A stretch of 64,000 bases of DNA from Cellulosimicrobium funkei (GCF_004519295.1 NZ_SOZH01000010.1:62001-126000); one strand, 5' to 3'; counted from the stretch's first letter, positions 1-11,385 are shown. Program-made: numbers and translations. The notes: a model not told the origin generated them from the letters alone.

Positions 1-524
1 AGGCCGGTGCGCGCGACGCGGACGCGGCGCTCGCCGCGGACGCGGACGGCGAGACCGTCCAGCAGGTCATCGACAACCAGGCCGCGACGCTCGGCGAGAA
101 GATCGTCCTGCGCCGCGTGACCCGCGTCGCGGGCGAGCGCGTCACCGCGTACCTCCACCGCACCGCGCGCGACCTGCCGCCGTCGATCGGCGTCGTCGTC
201 GCCACGGACGCCGCGGGCGAGGCCGTCGCGAAGGACGTCGCGCAGCACGTCGCCGCGATGTCCCCGACGTACCTCTCGCGCGACGAGGTCCCGGCCGAGA
301 CGGTCGAGAACGAGCGCCGCATCGCCGAGGAGACCTCGCGCAACGAGGGCAAGCCCGAGGCCGCGCTGCCGAAGATCGTCGAGGGTCGCCTCAACGGCTT
401 CTTCAAGGACGTCGTCCTCGTCGACCAGCCGCTCGCGAAGGACCCGAAGAAGACGGTCGGCCAGGTCGTCTCCGAGGCCGGCGGCACCATCACGGAGTTC
501 GTGCGCTACCGCGTCGGCGCCTGA
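1..524 (+). CDS. tsf: Elongation factor Ts, C-terminal part (5' end outside window)
   Basis: EF-Ts is the guanine nucleotide exchange factor that recycles EF-Tu-GDP during translation. The open frame is already running at the left edge (first full codon at base 3) and stops at 522-524, leaving about 173 residues of the core and C-terminal dimerisation regions. Visible family features are the GEKIVLRR stretch near the edge, a second core subdomain with a [15 protein letters not shown] segment, and the conserved end [16 protein letters not shown] followed by [14 protein letters not shown]. The neighbours pyrH and frr downstream match the usual rpsB-tsf-pyrH-frr order, so rpsB should lie just left of the window. 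The N-terminal EF-Tu-binding part cannot be judged here. Confidence 0.96.
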   Translation, partial: AGARDADAALAADADGETVQQVIDNQAATLGEKIVLRRVTRVAGERVTAYLHRTARDLPPSIGVVVATDAAGEAVAKDVAQHVAAMSPTYLSRDEVPAETVENERRIAEETSRNEGKPEAALPKIVEGRLNGFFKDVVLVDQPLAKDPKKTVGQVVSEAGGTITEFVRYRVGA

Positions 525-531
525 CGCCCCC

Positions 532-576
532 GTCGGCCCGGCCCCGTCGTCTCGTGGACGGCGGGTCCGGGCCGAC
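532..576 (+). terminator. Hairpin after tsf
   Basis: Ten-base arms at 532-541 and 567-576 are exact reverse complements. An inner pairing of CCCCGTC with GACGGCGGG extends the stem. It starts 7 nt after the tsf stop. There is no T-run, as is usual for high-GC actinobacterial hairpins. It probably ends or attenuates rpsB-tsf transcription before pyrH. Confidence 0.6.
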
Positions 577-687
577 CGCGCACCCGGGCCCGGCCCGGGC
601 GCGCGACGACCGCCGACGTGCCGCACCATCAGGTGGACGACGGCGGAGCAGGACCACCCCGCCCCACCGGGCCAGGACGAAGGACAG

Positions 688-1443
688 GTGTCGACAGTGA
701 CGGCAGGCGAGCAGACCGAGCCCCGGACGGGGACCGAGCACCGGCGGGTGCTCCTCAAGCTGTCGGGCGAGACGTTCGGCGGCGGGCAGATCGGCCTCGC
801 GCCCGACGTCGTCCAGCGCGTCTCCCAGGAGATCGCGGCCGCGGTCGAGCAGGGCGTCCAGGTCGCCATCGTGGTCGGTGGCGGCAACTTCTTCCGCGGG
901 GCGGAGCTCTCCCAGCGCGGGCTCGACCGCGCGCGTGCCGACTACATGGGCATGCTGGGCACGGTCATGAACTGCCTCGCGCTCCAGGACTTCCTCGAGC
1001 AGGCCGGGGTGAAGACGCGCGTGCAGACCGCCATCGCGATGGGCCAGGTCGCCGAGCCGTACATCCCGCTGCGCGCGATCCGGCACCTCGAGAAGGGCCG
1101 CGTCGTCATCTTCGGCGCCGGCGCCGGGATGCCGTACTTCTCGACCGACACGGTCTCCGTGCAGCGCGCCCTCGAGACGCACTGCCAGGAGGTCCTCATG
1201 GGCAAGAACGGCGTGGACGGCGTCTACACGGCGGACCCGCGCACGGACCCGTCGGCCACCAAGCTCGACCACCTCACGTACACCGACGCGCTCGTCAACG
1301 ACCTCGGGGTCATGGACGCGACGGCGCTGAGCCTGTGCCGGGACAACGACGTGCGCATGCGCGTGTTCGGCATGAGCGAGCCGGGGAACGTCACGCGCGC
1401 CCTGGTCGGCGAGAATATTGGCACACTGGTCACGACCGACTGA
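688..1443 (+). CDS. pyrH: UMP kinase
   Basis: Cytosolic hexameric amino-acid-kinase-fold enzyme that phosphorylates UMP to UDP for pyrimidine nucleotide synthesis. The 251 residues contain the N-terminal [11 protein letters not shown] nucleotide-binding loop, the [11 protein letters not shown] glycine loop, the [18 protein letters not shown] helix, and the C-terminal [17 protein letters not shown] segment typical of bacterial PyrH. Start choice is uncertain: GTG 688 lies only 3 nt after AAGGA (680-684), while an in-frame GTG at 697 would give a wider spacing. The protein differs by just three residues. Neighbours tsf and frr give the standard context. The 3' end has a locally AT-rich AATATT, which looks incidental. 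Confidence 0.97.
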   Translation: MSTVTAGEQTEPRTGTEHRRVLLKLSGETFGGGQIGLAPDVVQRVSQEIAAAVEQGVQVAIVVGGGNFFRGAELSQRGLDRARADYMGMLGTVMNCLALQDFLEQAGVKTRVQTAIAMGQVAEPYIPLRAIRHLEKGRVVIFGAGAGMPYFSTDTVSVQRALETHCQEVLMGKNGVDGVYTADPRTDPSATKLDHLTYTDALVNDLGVMDATALSLCRDNDVRMRVFGMSEPGNVTRALVGENIGTLVTTD

Positions 1444-1518
1444 CACCGGTGCGACCAGGCCGGTGACCCCGGCCACGACCGCACGGACCGACCCACGACG
1501 AACGACGAAGGAGCACTG

Positions 1519-2076
1519 GTGATCGACGAGACCCTCCTCGAGGCCGAGGAGAAGATGGACAAGGCCGTCGAGGTGGCCAAGGAGGACTTCGCCGCGATCC
1601 GCACGGGCCGTGCGAACGCCGCGATGTTCAACAAGATCACGGTCGACTACTACGGCGCCCCGACCCCGCTGCAGCAGCTCGCGTCGTTCACGGTGACCGA
1701 GGCGCGCACGATCCTCGTCTCGCCGTTCGACAAGAGCTCGATGACCGCGGTCGAGAAGGCGCTGCGCGACTCCGACCTCGGGGTGAACCCCTCGAACGAC
1801 GGCAACGTCGTCCGGGTCGTCCTGCCCGCCCTCACGGAGGAGCGTCGTCGTGACTTCGTGAAGCTCGCGAAGTCGAAGGCGGAGGACTCGCGCGTCGCGA
1901 TCCGCAACGTCCGCCGTCGGGCGAAGGAGGAGCTGGACCGCATCGCGCGCGACGGCGAGGCCGGCGAGGACGAGGTCGCGCGCGCCGAGAAGGAACTCGA
2001 GGTCCTCACGAAGGCGCACGTCGACCAGGTCGACGCGCTGCTCGCGGGCAAGGAGAGCGAGCTGCTCGAGGTCTGA
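1519..2076 (+). CDS. frr: Ribosome recycling factor
   Basis: With EF-G it splits the post-termination ribosome complex. The 185-residue length is exactly the family norm. The three-helix-bundle signature is visible: [12 protein letters not shown] near the N-terminus, the beta-domain segment [14 protein letters not shown], and the helical end [22 protein letters not shown]. The GTG start at 1519 is preceded by GAAGGAG at 1507-1513. It sits 75 nt after pyrH and 32 nt before cdsA, so the three are probably cotranscribed. Confidence 0.97.
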   Translation: MIDETLLEAEEKMDKAVEVAKEDFAAIRTGRANAAMFNKITVDYYGAPTPLQQLASFTVTEARTILVSPFDKSSMTAVEKALRDSDLGVNPSNDGNVVRVVLPALTEERRRDFVKLAKSKAEDSRVAIRNVRRRAKEELDRIARDGEAGEDEVARAEKELEVLTKAHVDQVDALLAGKESELLEV

Positions 2077-2108
2077 GCACCTCGTCCGGCGAGCTCCTCC
2101 ACGCACCG

Positions 2109-2966
2109 ATGACCGACACCTCCTCGACGTCCGCAGGCGAAGGCACGACCGCGGCGCGCGCACCCAAGGCGGGCCGCAACCTCCCCGTGGCGATCGCGGT
2201 GGGCCTCGGCCTGCTCGCGCTCGTCGCGGTCAGCCTCGCCTTCCGGCCCGAGCTCTTCGTGCTGCTCGCGACCGTCGCGGTGGGCGCGGCGCTGTGGGAG
2301 CTCGCCCAGGCGTTCCGGCGCCGCGACCTGCACCTCCCGCTGCTCCCGCTCCTCGTGGGCACGGTCGGCATCCTCGTCTCCTCGTACTACTCGGGGCCCG
2401 AGGCGCTGCTCGTCTCCTTCATGCTCACCGTGGCGGGGGCGGTGGTCTGGCGCGTGATCGACGGGTCGGGCACGGCCGCCGTGCGCGACGCCGCCGCCGC
2501 GACCTTCGCGGCGGCGTACCTGCCGTTCATGGCGGGCTTCGTCATGCTCATGCTCGCCGCACCGGACGGGCGCGTGCGGGTCCTGCTCTTCATCCTGCTG
2601 GCGGTGGCGAACGACGTCGGCGGGTACGTCGCGGGCGTCCTGTTCGGACGGCACCCGCTCGCCCCGTCCGTCAGCCCCAAGAAGTCGTGGGAGGGGCTCG
2701 CCGGGTCGTTCGTGCTGGCGACCGCCGTCGGGGTCGTCGGCGCGGTGGTGGGGCTCGGCGCGAGCCCGCTGCTCGGCGTCGCGCTGGGCGTCCTGGCGCC
2801 GCTCACGGCGACGATCGGCGACCTCGCCGAGTCCATGATCAAGCGGGACCTAGAATTGAAGGACATGGGGTCGCTCCTGCCCGGCCACGGAGGCATCCTC
2901 GACCGGCTCGACTCCATGCTCCTCACCGCCCCGTTCGTGTACGTGCTGCTCGCCCTGGCCGTCTGA
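2109..2966 (+). CDS. cdsA: Phosphatidate cytidylyltransferase
   Basis: Integral membrane enzyme converting phosphatidic acid plus CTP to CDP-diacylglycerol, the precursor used by PgsA (encoded at 51144 in this window). The 285 residues form about eight membrane helices after a short charged N-terminal tail. The family signature near the C-terminus is complete: S-M-I-K-R, then [19 protein letters not shown] with the conserved K-D, H-G-G and D-R-x-D positions. The ATG at 2109 follows GAGCTCCTCC without a strong Shine-Dalgarno. It lies in the frr-cdsA-rlmN run. The signature region holds an AT-rich TAGAAT (2851-2856); see findings. Confidence 0.95.
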   Translation: MTDTSSTSAGEGTTAARAPKAGRNLPVAIAVGLGLLALVAVSLAFRPELFVLLATVAVGAALWELAQAFRRRDLHLPLLPLLVGTVGILVSSYYSGPEALLVSFMLTVAGAVVWRVIDGSGTAAVRDAAAATFAAAYLPFMAGFVMLMLAAPDGRVRVLLFILLAVANDVGGYVAGVLFGRHPLAPSVSPKKSWEGLAGSFVLATAVGVVGAVVGLGASPLLGVALGVLAPLTATIGDLAESMIKRDLELKDMGSLLPGHGGILDRLDSMLLTAPFVYVLLALAV

Positions 2967-3025
2967 CGGCCCGGCTCACGGCGCGGCGCACCCGTCCGCA
3001 CCGCCCCCCACGCTTGGACCTCCTC

Positions 3026-4171
3026 ATGACCGTCCGTTCCGTCCGCCCGTCCGCGGAGTCGAAGCCGCTGCCGCTCGTCATGTCGGCCCCGCGCCGCGGC
3101 AAGCCGCCGCGCCACTTCGCCGACCTCGCGCCCGAGGAGGTGCGGGACGTCGTCGTCGAGCTCGGCGAGAAGCCGTTCCGCGCCAAGCAGCTCGCGACGC
3201 ACTACTACGCGCACCTCACGCGCGACCCCGAGGCGATGACGGACCTGCCGAAGGCGACCCGGGACGTGCTCGCCGAGGCGCTCTTCCCGCCGCTGCTCAC
3301 GGCGGCGCGGCGCATGGAGGCCGACGGCGGCACGACCGTGAAGACGCTGTGGCACCTCTTCGACGGCGCGAAGGTCGAGTCGGTCCTCATGCGCTACCCG
3401 CAGCGCTCGACCCTGTGCGTGTCGAGCCAGGCGGGCTGCGGCATGGCGTGCCCGTTCTGCGCGACGGGGCAGCTCGGCCTGACGCGCAACCTCTCGGTCG
3501 CGGAGATCGTCGAGCAGGTGCGCTCCGCGGCCCGGTCGCTCGCGGACGGCGAGATCCCGGGCGGCCCGGCGCGCCTCAACAACCTCGTGTTCATGGGCAT
3601 GGGCGAGCCGCTCGCGAACTACAAGGCCGTCATGGGCACGGTGCGCCGTCTGGTCGCCCCCGCGCCCGACGGGCTCGGGATGTCCGCCCGCAACATCACG
3701 GTGTCGACGGTCGGGCTCGTGCCCGCGATGCGCAAGCTCGCCGACGAGGGGATCCCGGTGACCCTCGCGCTGTCGCTGCACGCCCCGGACGACGACCTGC
3801 GCAGCGAGCTCGTGCCGATCAACACCCGGTGGAGCGTCGACGAGACGCTCGACGCGGCCCGGCACTACTTCGAGGTCACGGGCCGCCGCGTGAGCATCGA
3901 GTACGCGCTCATCAAGGACATGAACGACCACGCGTGGCGCGCCGACCTCCTGGGCGAGAAGCTCAACGCGCGCGGCCGCGGCTGGGTCCACGTCAACCCG
4001 ATCCCGCTCAACCCGACGCCCGGATCGATCTGGACGGCCAGCGACCCTGCCGTCGAGGCGGAGTTCGTGGCACGATTGCGCGGTCACGGGATCCCGACGA
4101 CGATCCGTGACACCCGCGGCAGCGACATCGACGGCGCCTGCGGGCAGCTCGCTGCAGAGGAGGACGAGTGA
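3026..4171 (+). CDS. rlmN: 23S rRNA (adenine2503-C2)-methyltransferase / tRNA A37 methyltransferase
   Basis: Radical-SAM enzyme that methylates C2 of A2503 in 23S rRNA and of A37 in some tRNAs. The 381 residues contain the [11 protein letters not shown] cluster motif (CxxxCxxC) that binds the 4Fe-4S cluster, [16 protein letters not shown], and the [14 protein letters not shown] end carrying the second catalytic cysteine. The open frame extends upstream through cdsA, so the start was chosen at ATG 3026, where homology-like sequence begins. No obvious ribosome site precedes it. Its stop overlaps the next start by 4 nt, implying translational coupling with the DivIVA-like protein. Confidence 0.95.
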   Translation: MTVRSVRPSAESKPLPLVMSAPRRGKPPRHFADLAPEEVRDVVVELGEKPFRAKQLATHYYAHLTRDPEAMTDLPKATRDVLAEALFPPLLTAARRMEADGGTTVKTLWHLFDGAKVESVLMRYPQRSTLCVSSQAGCGMACPFCATGQLGLTRNLSVAEIVEQVRSAARSLADGEIPGGPARLNNLVFMGMGEPLANYKAVMGTVRRLVAPAPDGLGMSARNITVSTVGLVPAMRKLADEGIPVTLALSLHAPDDDLRSELVPINTRWSVDETLDAARHYFEVTGRRVSIEYALIKDMNDHAWRADLLGEKLNARGRGWVHVNPIPLNPTPGSIWTASDPAVEAEFVARLRGHGIPTTIRDTRGSDIDGACGQLAAEEDE

Positions 4172-4719
4172 GTTCGCTGTTCACCACGGTGTCGAAGACC
4201 CGGAACGGGTACGACCCCGAGGAGGTCGACGACTTCTTCGAGCACGCTCGTGACGTCTACGAGGGCCGGGTGTCGGAGCGGCTCACGAGCACCGAGATCC
4301 AGGCGTCGGTCTTCGACCTGGTCCGTGGCGGCTACGACACGCACGAGGTCGACGCCGCCCTCGACCGGCTCGAGGGCGCGTTCATCGCGCGCCAGCGGGC
4401 CGAGTACGTCGCGGCGCACGGGCAGCAGGCGTGGATGAACGCGCTCGCCGAGCGCGCGCGGACGCTCTACGGGCGCCTCGGTCGTCCCGACGGCGAGAAG
4501 TTCGCGCTCGCGGAGCGCGGCAAGCCGGCCTACGACATCGACGACGTCGACGACCTGTGCGACCGGCTCGTCGCCTACTTCGACCGCCAGGTCCCGATCA
4601 CGGCGGCCGAGATCCGGTCCGCGACGTTCGGCCGGGCGCGCGGGCGCGACGGCTACGCGGAGGGTCCGGTCGACGCGTTCTTCGCGCGCGCCATCGAGGT
4701 GCTGCTCGGCGTCGAGTGA
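4168..4719 (+). CDS. DivIVA-domain-containing protein with four internal repeats
   Basis: Small cytosolic protein of 183 residues with DivIVA-type motifs but no long coiled coil of the polar growth protein Wag31. The motif is an aromatic or hydrophobic residue, a glycine-tyrosine, then an acidic/EVD cluster. It recurs at least four times: [14 protein letters not shown] near residue 11, [14 protein letters not shown] near 53, [11 protein letters not shown] near 116, and [14 protein letters not shown] near 157. Start GTG 4168 overlaps the rlmN stop (GTGA). Function is unknown; family membership suggests a cell-pole or division-site role. It is not the main DivIVA, which is normally near ftsZ. 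Confidence 0.8.
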   Translation: MSSLFTTVSKTRNGYDPEEVDDFFEHARDVYEGRVSERLTSTEIQASVFDLVRGGYDTHEVDAALDRLEGAFIARQRAEYVAAHGQQAWMNALAERARTLYGRLGRPDGEKFALAERGKPAYDIDDVDDLCDRLVAYFDRQVPITAAEIRSATFGRARGRDGYAEGPVDAFFARAIEVLLGVE

Positions 4720-4735
4720 CGACGCCCCGCCGCGC

Positions 4736-5485
4736 GTGAGCCTCGACCCCCGGGCGACGCCGATCCGTCCGCTGCGGCGCGCGGTCGCGTCGCTCGCGAC
4801 GTTCAACGCCCGCCACCCCTGGAACCACAACGAGCACTTCCACGGCTGGGTCGTGCGGCGCGTGCCGCACGACGCCCGCGTCGTGCTCGACGTCGGCTGC
4901 GGCGCCAGCGTGCTCCTGGGCCGGCTGCGGGCCCGGGCCGCCGAGGTGCACGGGATCGACGCCGACGCGGGCATGGTCGCGCAGGCCCGGGCGCGGCACG
5001 CTGCCGACCCCGCCGTGACGGTGCGCCGGCTCCGGTTCGACGACGTCCGCTCGCCCGACGACGTCCGCTCGCCGGGCGGGACGCCCGGGCCGGGGACCGG
5101 TTCCCCGGAGCACCGCGGGTACGACGCGGTGACGATGGTCGCGGTGCTGCACCATCTCGAGCTCGACGAGGCGCTCCGGCACGCGCGGGACCTCCTCGCG
5201 CCGGGCGGCCGTCTGCTGGTCGTGGGGCTCGCCCGGGTCGCCACGGCGCGGGACCTCGCCGTCGACCTCGCGTCCGCGCTCCTCAACCCGCTCGTGGGCC
5301 TCGTGAAGCACCCCCGCCGCGCCCGACCCGACGACCCCGGGCCCGACGCGCCGGGCATGCCCGTCCGGGACCCGCGGCACACCGTGGACGAGGTCGCCCG
5401 CACGGCCCGGGTGCTGCTGCCGGGCGCGCGCGTGCGCCGTCGGCTGTTTTTTCGGTACACGCTCGAGTGGACGGCGCCGCGCTGA
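4736..5485 (+). CDS. Class I SAM-dependent methyltransferase
   Basis: The 249-residue protein has a Rossmann methyltransferase core. Motif I is [15 protein letters not shown], followed by an acidic residue at the end of strand 2 (GIDADAGM). The motif-IV-like [19 protein letters not shown] matches the MVxVLHHL pattern of small-molecule methyltransferases, and [13 protein letters not shown] is the post-II strand. Its substrate cannot be inferred. An in-frame duplication encodes DDVRSP twice (5039-5074), and a T6 run occurs near the 3' end (about 5448-5453). It follows the DivIVA-like gene by 16 nt and ends 53 nt before dxr. Confidence 0.85.
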   Translation: MSLDPRATPIRPLRRAVASLATFNARHPWNHNEHFHGWVVRRVPHDARVVLDVGCGASVLLGRLRARAAEVHGIDADAGMVAQARARHAADPAVTVRRLRFDDVRSPDDVRSPGGTPGPGTGSPEHRGYDAVTMVAVLHHLELDEALRHARDLLAPGGRLLVVGLARVATARDLAVDLASALLNPLVGLVKHPRRARPDDPGPDAPGMPVRDPRHTVDEVARTARVLLPGARVRRRLFFRYTLEWTAPR

Positions 5486-5538
5486 CCGCACGACCTCCCG
5501 GTGCGGTGCACCGCCCGCGGCCTGGAAGGATGGGAACC

Positions 5539-6738
5539 ATGCCCGACGGACCTGCACCCACCCCGCGCACCGTGACGATCCTCGGCTCGACCGGGTCGAT
5601 CGGCACGCAGGCGATCGACGTCGTCCGGGCCCACCCCGACCGGTTCCGGGTCGAGGCGCTCTCGGCGGGCGGCGGCGACGTGGACCTGCTGGCGCGCCAG
5701 GCCGCCGACCTGGGCGTGCGCGCGGTCGGCGTGGCGGACGCGACCCGTGCGGCGGCCCTGGCCGAGGCGCTGTCGGCGGCCTGCGCCCGTCGCGAGGAGG
5801 TCCCCGAGGTGCTCGCCGGACCCGATGCCGCGGCCGAGCTCGCGGCGCGGGGGAGCGACGTCGTCCTCAACGGGGTCACGGGGTCGGTGGGCCTCGGCCC
5901 GACGCTCGCCGCGCTGCGCGCCGGGTCGACGCTCGCCCTCGCGAACAAGGAGTCGCTCGTCGCCGGGGGAGCGCTCGTCCACGCGGCCCAACAGCGCCCG
6001 GACCAGATCGTCCCGGTGGACTCCGAGCACTCGGCCATCGCCCAGTCCCTGCGGTCCGGGACGCGACCGGAGGTGCGCCGGCTGATCCTCACCGCCTCGG
6101 GCGGCCCGTTCCGCGGCTGGGCGGCCGACGCGGTCAAGGCCGCGACCGTCGACCAGGCGCTCGCGCACCCCACCTGGGCCATGGGTCCGGTCGTCACCGT
6201 GAACTCCGCGAGCCTCATGAACAAGGGTCTCGAGCTCATCGAGGCGCACCTGCTCTTCGACGTCCCGGCCGACGACATCACGGTCGTCGTGCACCCGCAG
6301 TCCGTCGTGCACTCCATGGTCGAGTTCGTCGACGGCTCGACGATCGCGCAGGCGTCGCCGCCGGACATGCGCCTGCCCATCGCGCTCGGGCTGTCGTGGC
6401 CCGACCGGCTCGACCCCGTGACGCCGCCGTGCGACTGGTCCGCCGCGACGTCGTGGACGTTCGAGCCGCTCGACGACGCGGCGTTCCCCGCGGTGAGGCT
6501 CGCGCGCGCGGCCGTGGCGGCGAGCGCCACGCACCCGGCGGTGTACAACGCGGCGAACGAGGAGGCCGTCGCGGCGTTCCTCAGCGGACGCGCAGGTTTC
6601 GGTGACATCGTGGCGACGGTCGAGCGCGTGCTCGCGGCGCACGACGGAACCCCCGCGGACGCGCTGACGTTGGAGCACGTGGCGGAGGCGGAGACCTGGG
6701 CGCGCGCGCGAGCCCACGAGCTGCTGGACCGCCGGTGA
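5539..6738 (+). CDS. dxr: 1-deoxy-D-xylulose-5-phosphate reductoisomerase
   Basis: NADPH-dependent enzyme making 2-C-methyl-D-erythritol 4-phosphate, the committed step of the MEP isoprenoid pathway. The 399 residues show the N-terminal [10 protein letters not shown] dinucleotide loop, [19 protein letters not shown] (metal-binding acidic residues) and the [11 protein letters not shown] substrate loop. The frame is open upstream. ATG 5539 is preferred because AAGGA (5526-5530) lies 8 nt before it, whereas the upstream in-frame ATG 5530 has no room for a ribosome site. ispG two genes downstream belongs to the same pathway. Confidence 0.96.
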   Translation: MPDGPAPTPRTVTILGSTGSIGTQAIDVVRAHPDRFRVEALSAGGGDVDLLARQAADLGVRAVGVADATRAAALAEALSAACARREEVPEVLAGPDAAAELAARGSDVVLNGVTGSVGLGPTLAALRAGSTLALANKESLVAGGALVHAAQQRPDQIVPVDSEHSAIAQSLRSGTRPEVRRLILTASGGPFRGWAADAVKAATVDQALAHPTWAMGPVVTVNSASLMNKGLELIEAHLLFDVPADDITVVVHPQSVVHSMVEFVDGSTIAQASPPDMRLPIALGLSWPDRLDPVTPPCDWSAATSWTFEPLDDAAFPAVRLARAAVAASATHPAVYNAANEEAVAAFLSGRAGFGDIVATVERVLAAHDGTPADALTLEHVAEAETWARARAHELLDRR

Positions 6739-6796
6739 CGAGCAACCGTCGGGGCGGGACGACCGCCCTGGACGTCGAGAGGGAGCAGAGGGAACG

Positions 6797-8107
6797 ATGG
6801 CCACGCTGATCGGCATCCTGGTGATCGTGGTCGGGATCGTCGTCTCGATCGCGCTGCACGAGGTCGGGCACATGGTGCCCGCGAAGAAGTTCGGCGTCCG
6901 CGTGAGCCAGTACATGGTCGGCTTCGGCCCGACCCTGTGGTCGCGCACGAAGGGCGAGACCGAGTACGGCCTCAAGGCGATCCCGCTCGGCGGCTACGTG
7001 CGCCTCGTGGGCATGTACCCGCCCGCACCCGCGGGCGCCCGCCCCCGCGGCAGCGGGTTCTTCTCCCAGGTCGTGGCCGACGCGCGGGACGCCAGCACGG
7101 AGGAGATCCGGCCGGGCGAGGAGCACCGCGCGTTCTACAACCTCTCCGCGCCCAAGAAGGTCGTCGTCATGCTCGGCGGTCCCTTCATGAACCTCCTCAT
7201 CGCGTTCGTCCTCATGGCGATCGTGTGCGTCGGCATCGGCCTGCCCGCGGTCACCACCACGGTCGGCTCGGTGAACGCGTGCGTCCCGTCCGCCGTGACG
7301 GACGAGGAGCAGGAGTGCGCCGCCGACGCCGACCCCTCGCCGGCCGCCGCCGCGGGGCTCCAGCCGGGCGACACGATCGTGGCGTTCGACGGCGAGGACG
7401 TCACCTCGTGGGACCAGCTCTCCGGCATGATCCGCGGCGCCGCCGGCCAGGCCACGCCGGTCGTCGTCGAGCGCGACGGCGAACAGGTCGACCTCACCAT
7501 CACGCCGGTCGAGGTCGAGCGCCAGGTCGTCGCCGAGGACGGCACGCCCGTCGTCGACGACGACGGCGAGCCCGTCACGAAGCCCGCCGGGTTCGTCGGG
7601 TTCGCCCCGACCGTCGAGCGCACGCCCGCCGGGATCGGCGTGGCCGCGGAGGCCACGTGGCAGCAGGTGAGCGGCACGGCGGGCATCATCGTCACCCTGC
7701 CGGTCAAGGTCTACGAGGCCGCCCAGGCCGCGTTCACCGACGCGCCCCGCGGGCAGGACTCCGTGATGAGCGTCGTCGGGGTCGGCCGGGTCGCGGTGGA
7801 CGTCGCGGGCGCGGAGAGCCCGGTGCTCGACCGCGTGGTGACCATGCTCCTGCTGCTCGCCGCGCTGAACGTCGCGCTGTTCGTCTTCAACCTCATCCCG
7901 CTCCTGCCGCTCGACGGCGGGCACGTGGTCAACGCGCTCTACGAGGGAGCCAAGCGCACCGTCGCGCGCGTCCGCGGTCGCCCGCGCCCGGGACCGGCCG
8001 ACCTGGCGCGCATGATGCCGGTCGCGTACGTGATGTTCGTGGTCCTCGTCGGCGTCGGCGCCCTGCTGATCCTCGCCGACATCATCGACCCCGTCCGCCT
8101 CACGTAG
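6797..8107 (+). CDS. Site-2 intramembrane metalloprotease (RseP/Rip1 family, M50)
   Basis: Membrane zinc protease performing regulated intramembrane proteolysis, typically of anti-sigma factors. The first helix carries the zinc motif HEVGH (residues 21-25). A PDZ domain starts near AAAGLQPGDTIVAFDGEDV (around residue 190). The C-terminal helix contains the third zinc ligand in NLIPLLPLDGGHV. The length of 436 residues matches actinobacterial Rip1. The start ATG has GAGAGGGAG and AGAGGGA upstream. The dxr-rip-ispG order is conserved in actinobacteria (Rv2869c in M. tuberculosis is the central gene). The substrate here is unknown. Confidence 0.94.
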   Translation: MATLIGILVIVVGIVVSIALHEVGHMVPAKKFGVRVSQYMVGFGPTLWSRTKGETEYGLKAIPLGGYVRLVGMYPPAPAGARPRGSGFFSQVVADARDASTEEIRPGEEHRAFYNLSAPKKVVVMLGGPFMNLLIAFVLMAIVCVGIGLPAVTTTVGSVNACVPSAVTDEEQECAADADPSPAAAAGLQPGDTIVAFDGEDVTSWDQLSGMIRGAAGQATPVVVERDGEQVDLTITPVEVERQVVAEDGTPVVDDDGEPVTKPAGFVGFAPTVERTPAGIGVAAEATWQQVSGTAGIIVTLPVKVYEAAQAAFTDAPRGQDSVMSVVGVGRVAVDVAGAESPVLDRVVTMLLLLAALNVALFVFNLIPLLPLDGGHVVNALYEGAKRTVARVRGRPRPGPADLARMMPVAYVMFVVLVGVGALLILADIIDPVRLT

Positions 8108-8236
8108 CCCGGCGCGTCGCCCGAGGCCTCTGCTCCACCGGGAGGCGTGCGTGGAGGTGCCGCGAAGATGTGCGGGACCGCGCGGAAAGGTGACGTCCCG
8201 GACACCCGGCGGTGCCCCGTTCGACGCTCGCCGGGG

Positions 8237-8248
8237 GATACTAGGGGC

Positions 8249-8251
<3 letters not shown>
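8237..8251 (+). promoter_or_regulatory. Leaderless promoter of ispG
   Basis: GATACT (8237-8242) is followed by 6 nt and then the GTG start at 8249, so transcription should begin at or within a base or so of the start codon. A GGGG tract just before the GTG could also be read as a weak ribosome site. Confidence 0.55.
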
Positions 8252-9412
<1,161 letters not shown>

Positions 9413-9419
9413 CGCCCTC

Positions 9420-10385
9420 GTGAGCCGCTGGCGCCCGTCCGTCCCGGCACTGCGGCCACGGGCGCGCGCCGGGTCGGGCGACGACGCGGCCGAGCGGGCC
9501 CGCGTGCTCTCCGACGCGGACGTCCCCGAGGCGCTCGCGGTGTGCGCGGGCGACCCCGTCGCGTCGACGCTCGCGGCGGCGCGGCTCGCCGTCGCGCAGC
9601 ACGCCGGCCTGCACGCCGCGGGCGGCCAGGCGTGGGGCTTTCCCGCCGTCGGTCCGCTCGAGGCGGTGTGCTGGGCCGGGGCGAACCTCGTGCCGGTCGT
9701 CCCGGCGTCGCTCGACGCCGACCGCGCCCGCACGGCGGTCGCGGCGTTCGCCGCGCTCGCGCGGCACGCGGGGCGGCGGTCGTCGTCGGTCGTGGGCGAG
9801 CGCGACGCCGTGCTGGCCCTGTGGGACCTGCTCGCCCCGCACTGGCCGGCGCCGCGCGAGATCCGGGCGAACCAGCCGTCGCTCGCGATCGACCGCGACC
9901 CGGACGTCGAGCCCGACCCGCACGTGCGCCGCTCCGTCCCGGCGGAGGTCCCCGTGGTGCTGCCCGCGTGCGTGCGCATGTTCACCGAGGAGGTCGGCTA
10001 CTCGCCGGTCGAGGGCGGGGGCCGCGCGTACGAGGAGCGCGTCCGCTCGCTCGTGCTCGCGGGCCGGTCCTTCGTCCGCATGGCCGCGGAGCCCGGCCGC
10101 TCGCCGCACGTGGTCTTCAAGGCGGAGCTCGGCGCGGTGACGCCGCGCGTCGCGCAGGTGCAGGGCGTGTGGGTCGACCCGCGGTACCGCGGGCAAGGGC
10201 TCGCCGCTCCGGGGATGGCCGCCGTCGTGCGTCTCGCGCGCGAGCCCGGGCCCGCGGACGCGGCGCGCGGTGCGGCGCCTCCCGTGGTGTCGCTGTACGT
10301 CAACGACTACAACGCGGCCGCGCTCGCGACGTACCGCCGGGTCGGGTTCGAGCAGGTCGGGACCTACGCGACCGTGCTGTTCTGA
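9420..10385 (+). CDS. GNAT-family N-acetyltransferase with N-terminal DUF4081-like domain
   Basis: The 321-residue protein has an N-terminal half (to about residue 150) resembling the DUF4081 region, and a C-terminal acetyltransferase fold. The acetyl-CoA loop is [11 protein letters not shown] (R-x-x-G-x-G/A pattern), followed by [20 protein letters not shown], the classic strand 5 / helix 4 end. Substrate unknown; the gene directly after ispG in mycobacteria (Rv2867c) is the likely ortholog. GTG 9420 is 7 nt after the ispG stop, so it is probably cotranscribed and coupled. It converges on the glycosylase gene at 10426. Confidence 0.85.
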   Translation: MSRWRPSVPALRPRARAGSGDDAAERARVLSDADVPEALAVCAGDPVASTLAAARLAVAQHAGLHAAGGQAWGFPAVGPLEAVCWAGANLVPVVPASLDADRARTAVAAFAALARHAGRRSSSVVGERDAVLALWDLLAPHWPAPREIRANQPSLAIDRDPDVEPDPHVRRSVPAEVPVVLPACVRMFTEEVGYSPVEGGGRAYEERVRSLVLAGRSFVRMAAEPGRSPHVVFKAELGAVTPRVAQVQGVWVDPRYRGQGLAAPGMAAVVRLAREPGPADAARGAAPPVVSLYVNDYNAAALATYRRVGFEQVGTYATVLF

Positions 10386-10425
10386 CGGCGCCCGCCCCGG
10401 AGCGCGCGCCCCGCCCGGCGGGTCC

Positions 10426-11349
10426 TCACTTGAGCAGGCGCGACATCCGCCGGTCGGCGAGGACCTGGCCCCCGGTCTGGCACGTCGGGCAGTACTGGAG
10501 GCTGCGGTCGGCGAAGCTCACCTCGCGCACGGTGTCGCCGCACACGGGGCAGGGCAGCCCCGTGCGCCCGTGCACGCGCATCCCCGCGCGCTTCGCGTCC
10601 TTGAGCTCGGCGGCCGGCTTGCCCGACGCCGCCGCCACGGCCTCGGCGAGCACCTCGCCCACGGCGGCGTGCACGCGCGCGACCTCGTCGGGCGTGAACG
10701 AGCGCGTGAGCTTGAACGGGCTCGTGCGCGCCGCGTGCAGGATGTCGTCCGAGTAGGCGTTCCCGATCCCGGCGATCGACGACTGGTCGCGCAGCAGCCC
10801 CTTCACCTGCTGGTTGCGCGCCGCCATGAGCGCCCCGAGCGCCTCGGGCGTGAAGGCCGGGTCGAGCGGCTCGACGCCCAGCGTCTCGATCGCTCGGACC
10901 TCCTCCGGGTGGCGCACGACGTGCACCGCGAGCCGCTTGCGCGTCCCGGCCTCCGTGAGGTCGAACCCGGAGCCGTCGTCGAACCGCACGCGCAGCGCGA
11001 GCACCGCGGCCTTCCCGCCACCGCTGCCGCCGAGGCGCGGGCGGACGGGCGTCGTCGGGGCCTTCTCGGACCAGCGCAGCCACCCGCCCCGGGCGAGGTG
11101 GAACACGAGGTGGACCTCGGCGTCGGGCCCGGGCGCACCGGTCCCGTCGGCGGCCTCGGCGAGCACGAGGTCGAGCCACTTGCCGTGCCGTCGGGCGCCC
11201 GTGACGACCCGCCCCACCAGGGCCGAGATCGGCGGGTCGAACGTCTTGAGCGCGGCGATCTGCGCGACGTCCGCGGCCACGACCGTGCGGCCGGTCGCGC
11301 GGTCGTCGAGGAACCGGACGAGGGCCTCGACCTCGGGCAGCTCGGGCAT
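10426..11349 (-). CDS. Fpg/Nei-family DNA glycosylase-AP lyase
   Basis: Base-excision repair enzyme that removes oxidised bases and cleaves the AP site. The 307 residues start [11 protein letters not shown], giving the catalytic proline-2 and glutamate-3. The helix-two-turn-helix segment contains [14 protein letters not shown]. The C-terminal zinc finger is complete: CPVCG, then YCPTCQ. ATG 11349 has GGAGGA about 8 nt upstream. It is divergent from proS with only 33 nt between start codons, so the two promoters overlap. A second family member lies at 53093-53932. Substrate preference (Fpg or Nei type) cannot be set by eye. Confidence 0.92.
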   Translation of the reverse strand: MPELPEVEALVRFLDDRATGRTVVAADVAQIAALKTFDPPISALVGRVVTGARRHGKWLDLVLAEAADGTGAPGPDAEVHLVFHLARGGWLRWSEKAPTTPVRPRLGGSGGGKAAVLALRVRFDDGSGFDLTEAGTRKRLAVHVVRHPEEVRAIETLGVEPLDPAFTPEALGALMAARNQQVKGLLRDQSSIAGIGNAYSDDILHAARTSPFKLTRSFTPDEVARVHAAVGEVLAEAVAAASGKPAAELKDAKRAGMRVHGRTGLPCPVCGDTVREVSFADRSLQYCPTCQTGGQVLADRRMSRLLK

Positions 11350-11369
11350 GGGGACATCCTCCCCGCCGG

Positions 11370-11385
11370 TAGGGTGGGGCGCATG
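11370..11385 (+). promoter_or_regulatory. Leaderless promoter of proS
   Basis: TAGGGT (11370-11375), 7 nt, then ATG 11383. There is no Shine-Dalgarno between them. The region also holds the divergent glycosylase ribosome site. Confidence 0.6.

Noticed and set aside
5448-5453. T6 run near the end of the methyltransferase gene as a terminator
   Set aside because: No stable hairpin ends next to it, and it codes in frame for Phe-Phe of the protein.
8143-8248. Upstream 34-codon extension of ispG (from GTG 8147)
   Set aside because: Lacks homology-like sequence and crosses the GATACT box; GTG 8249 fits the leaderless pattern.
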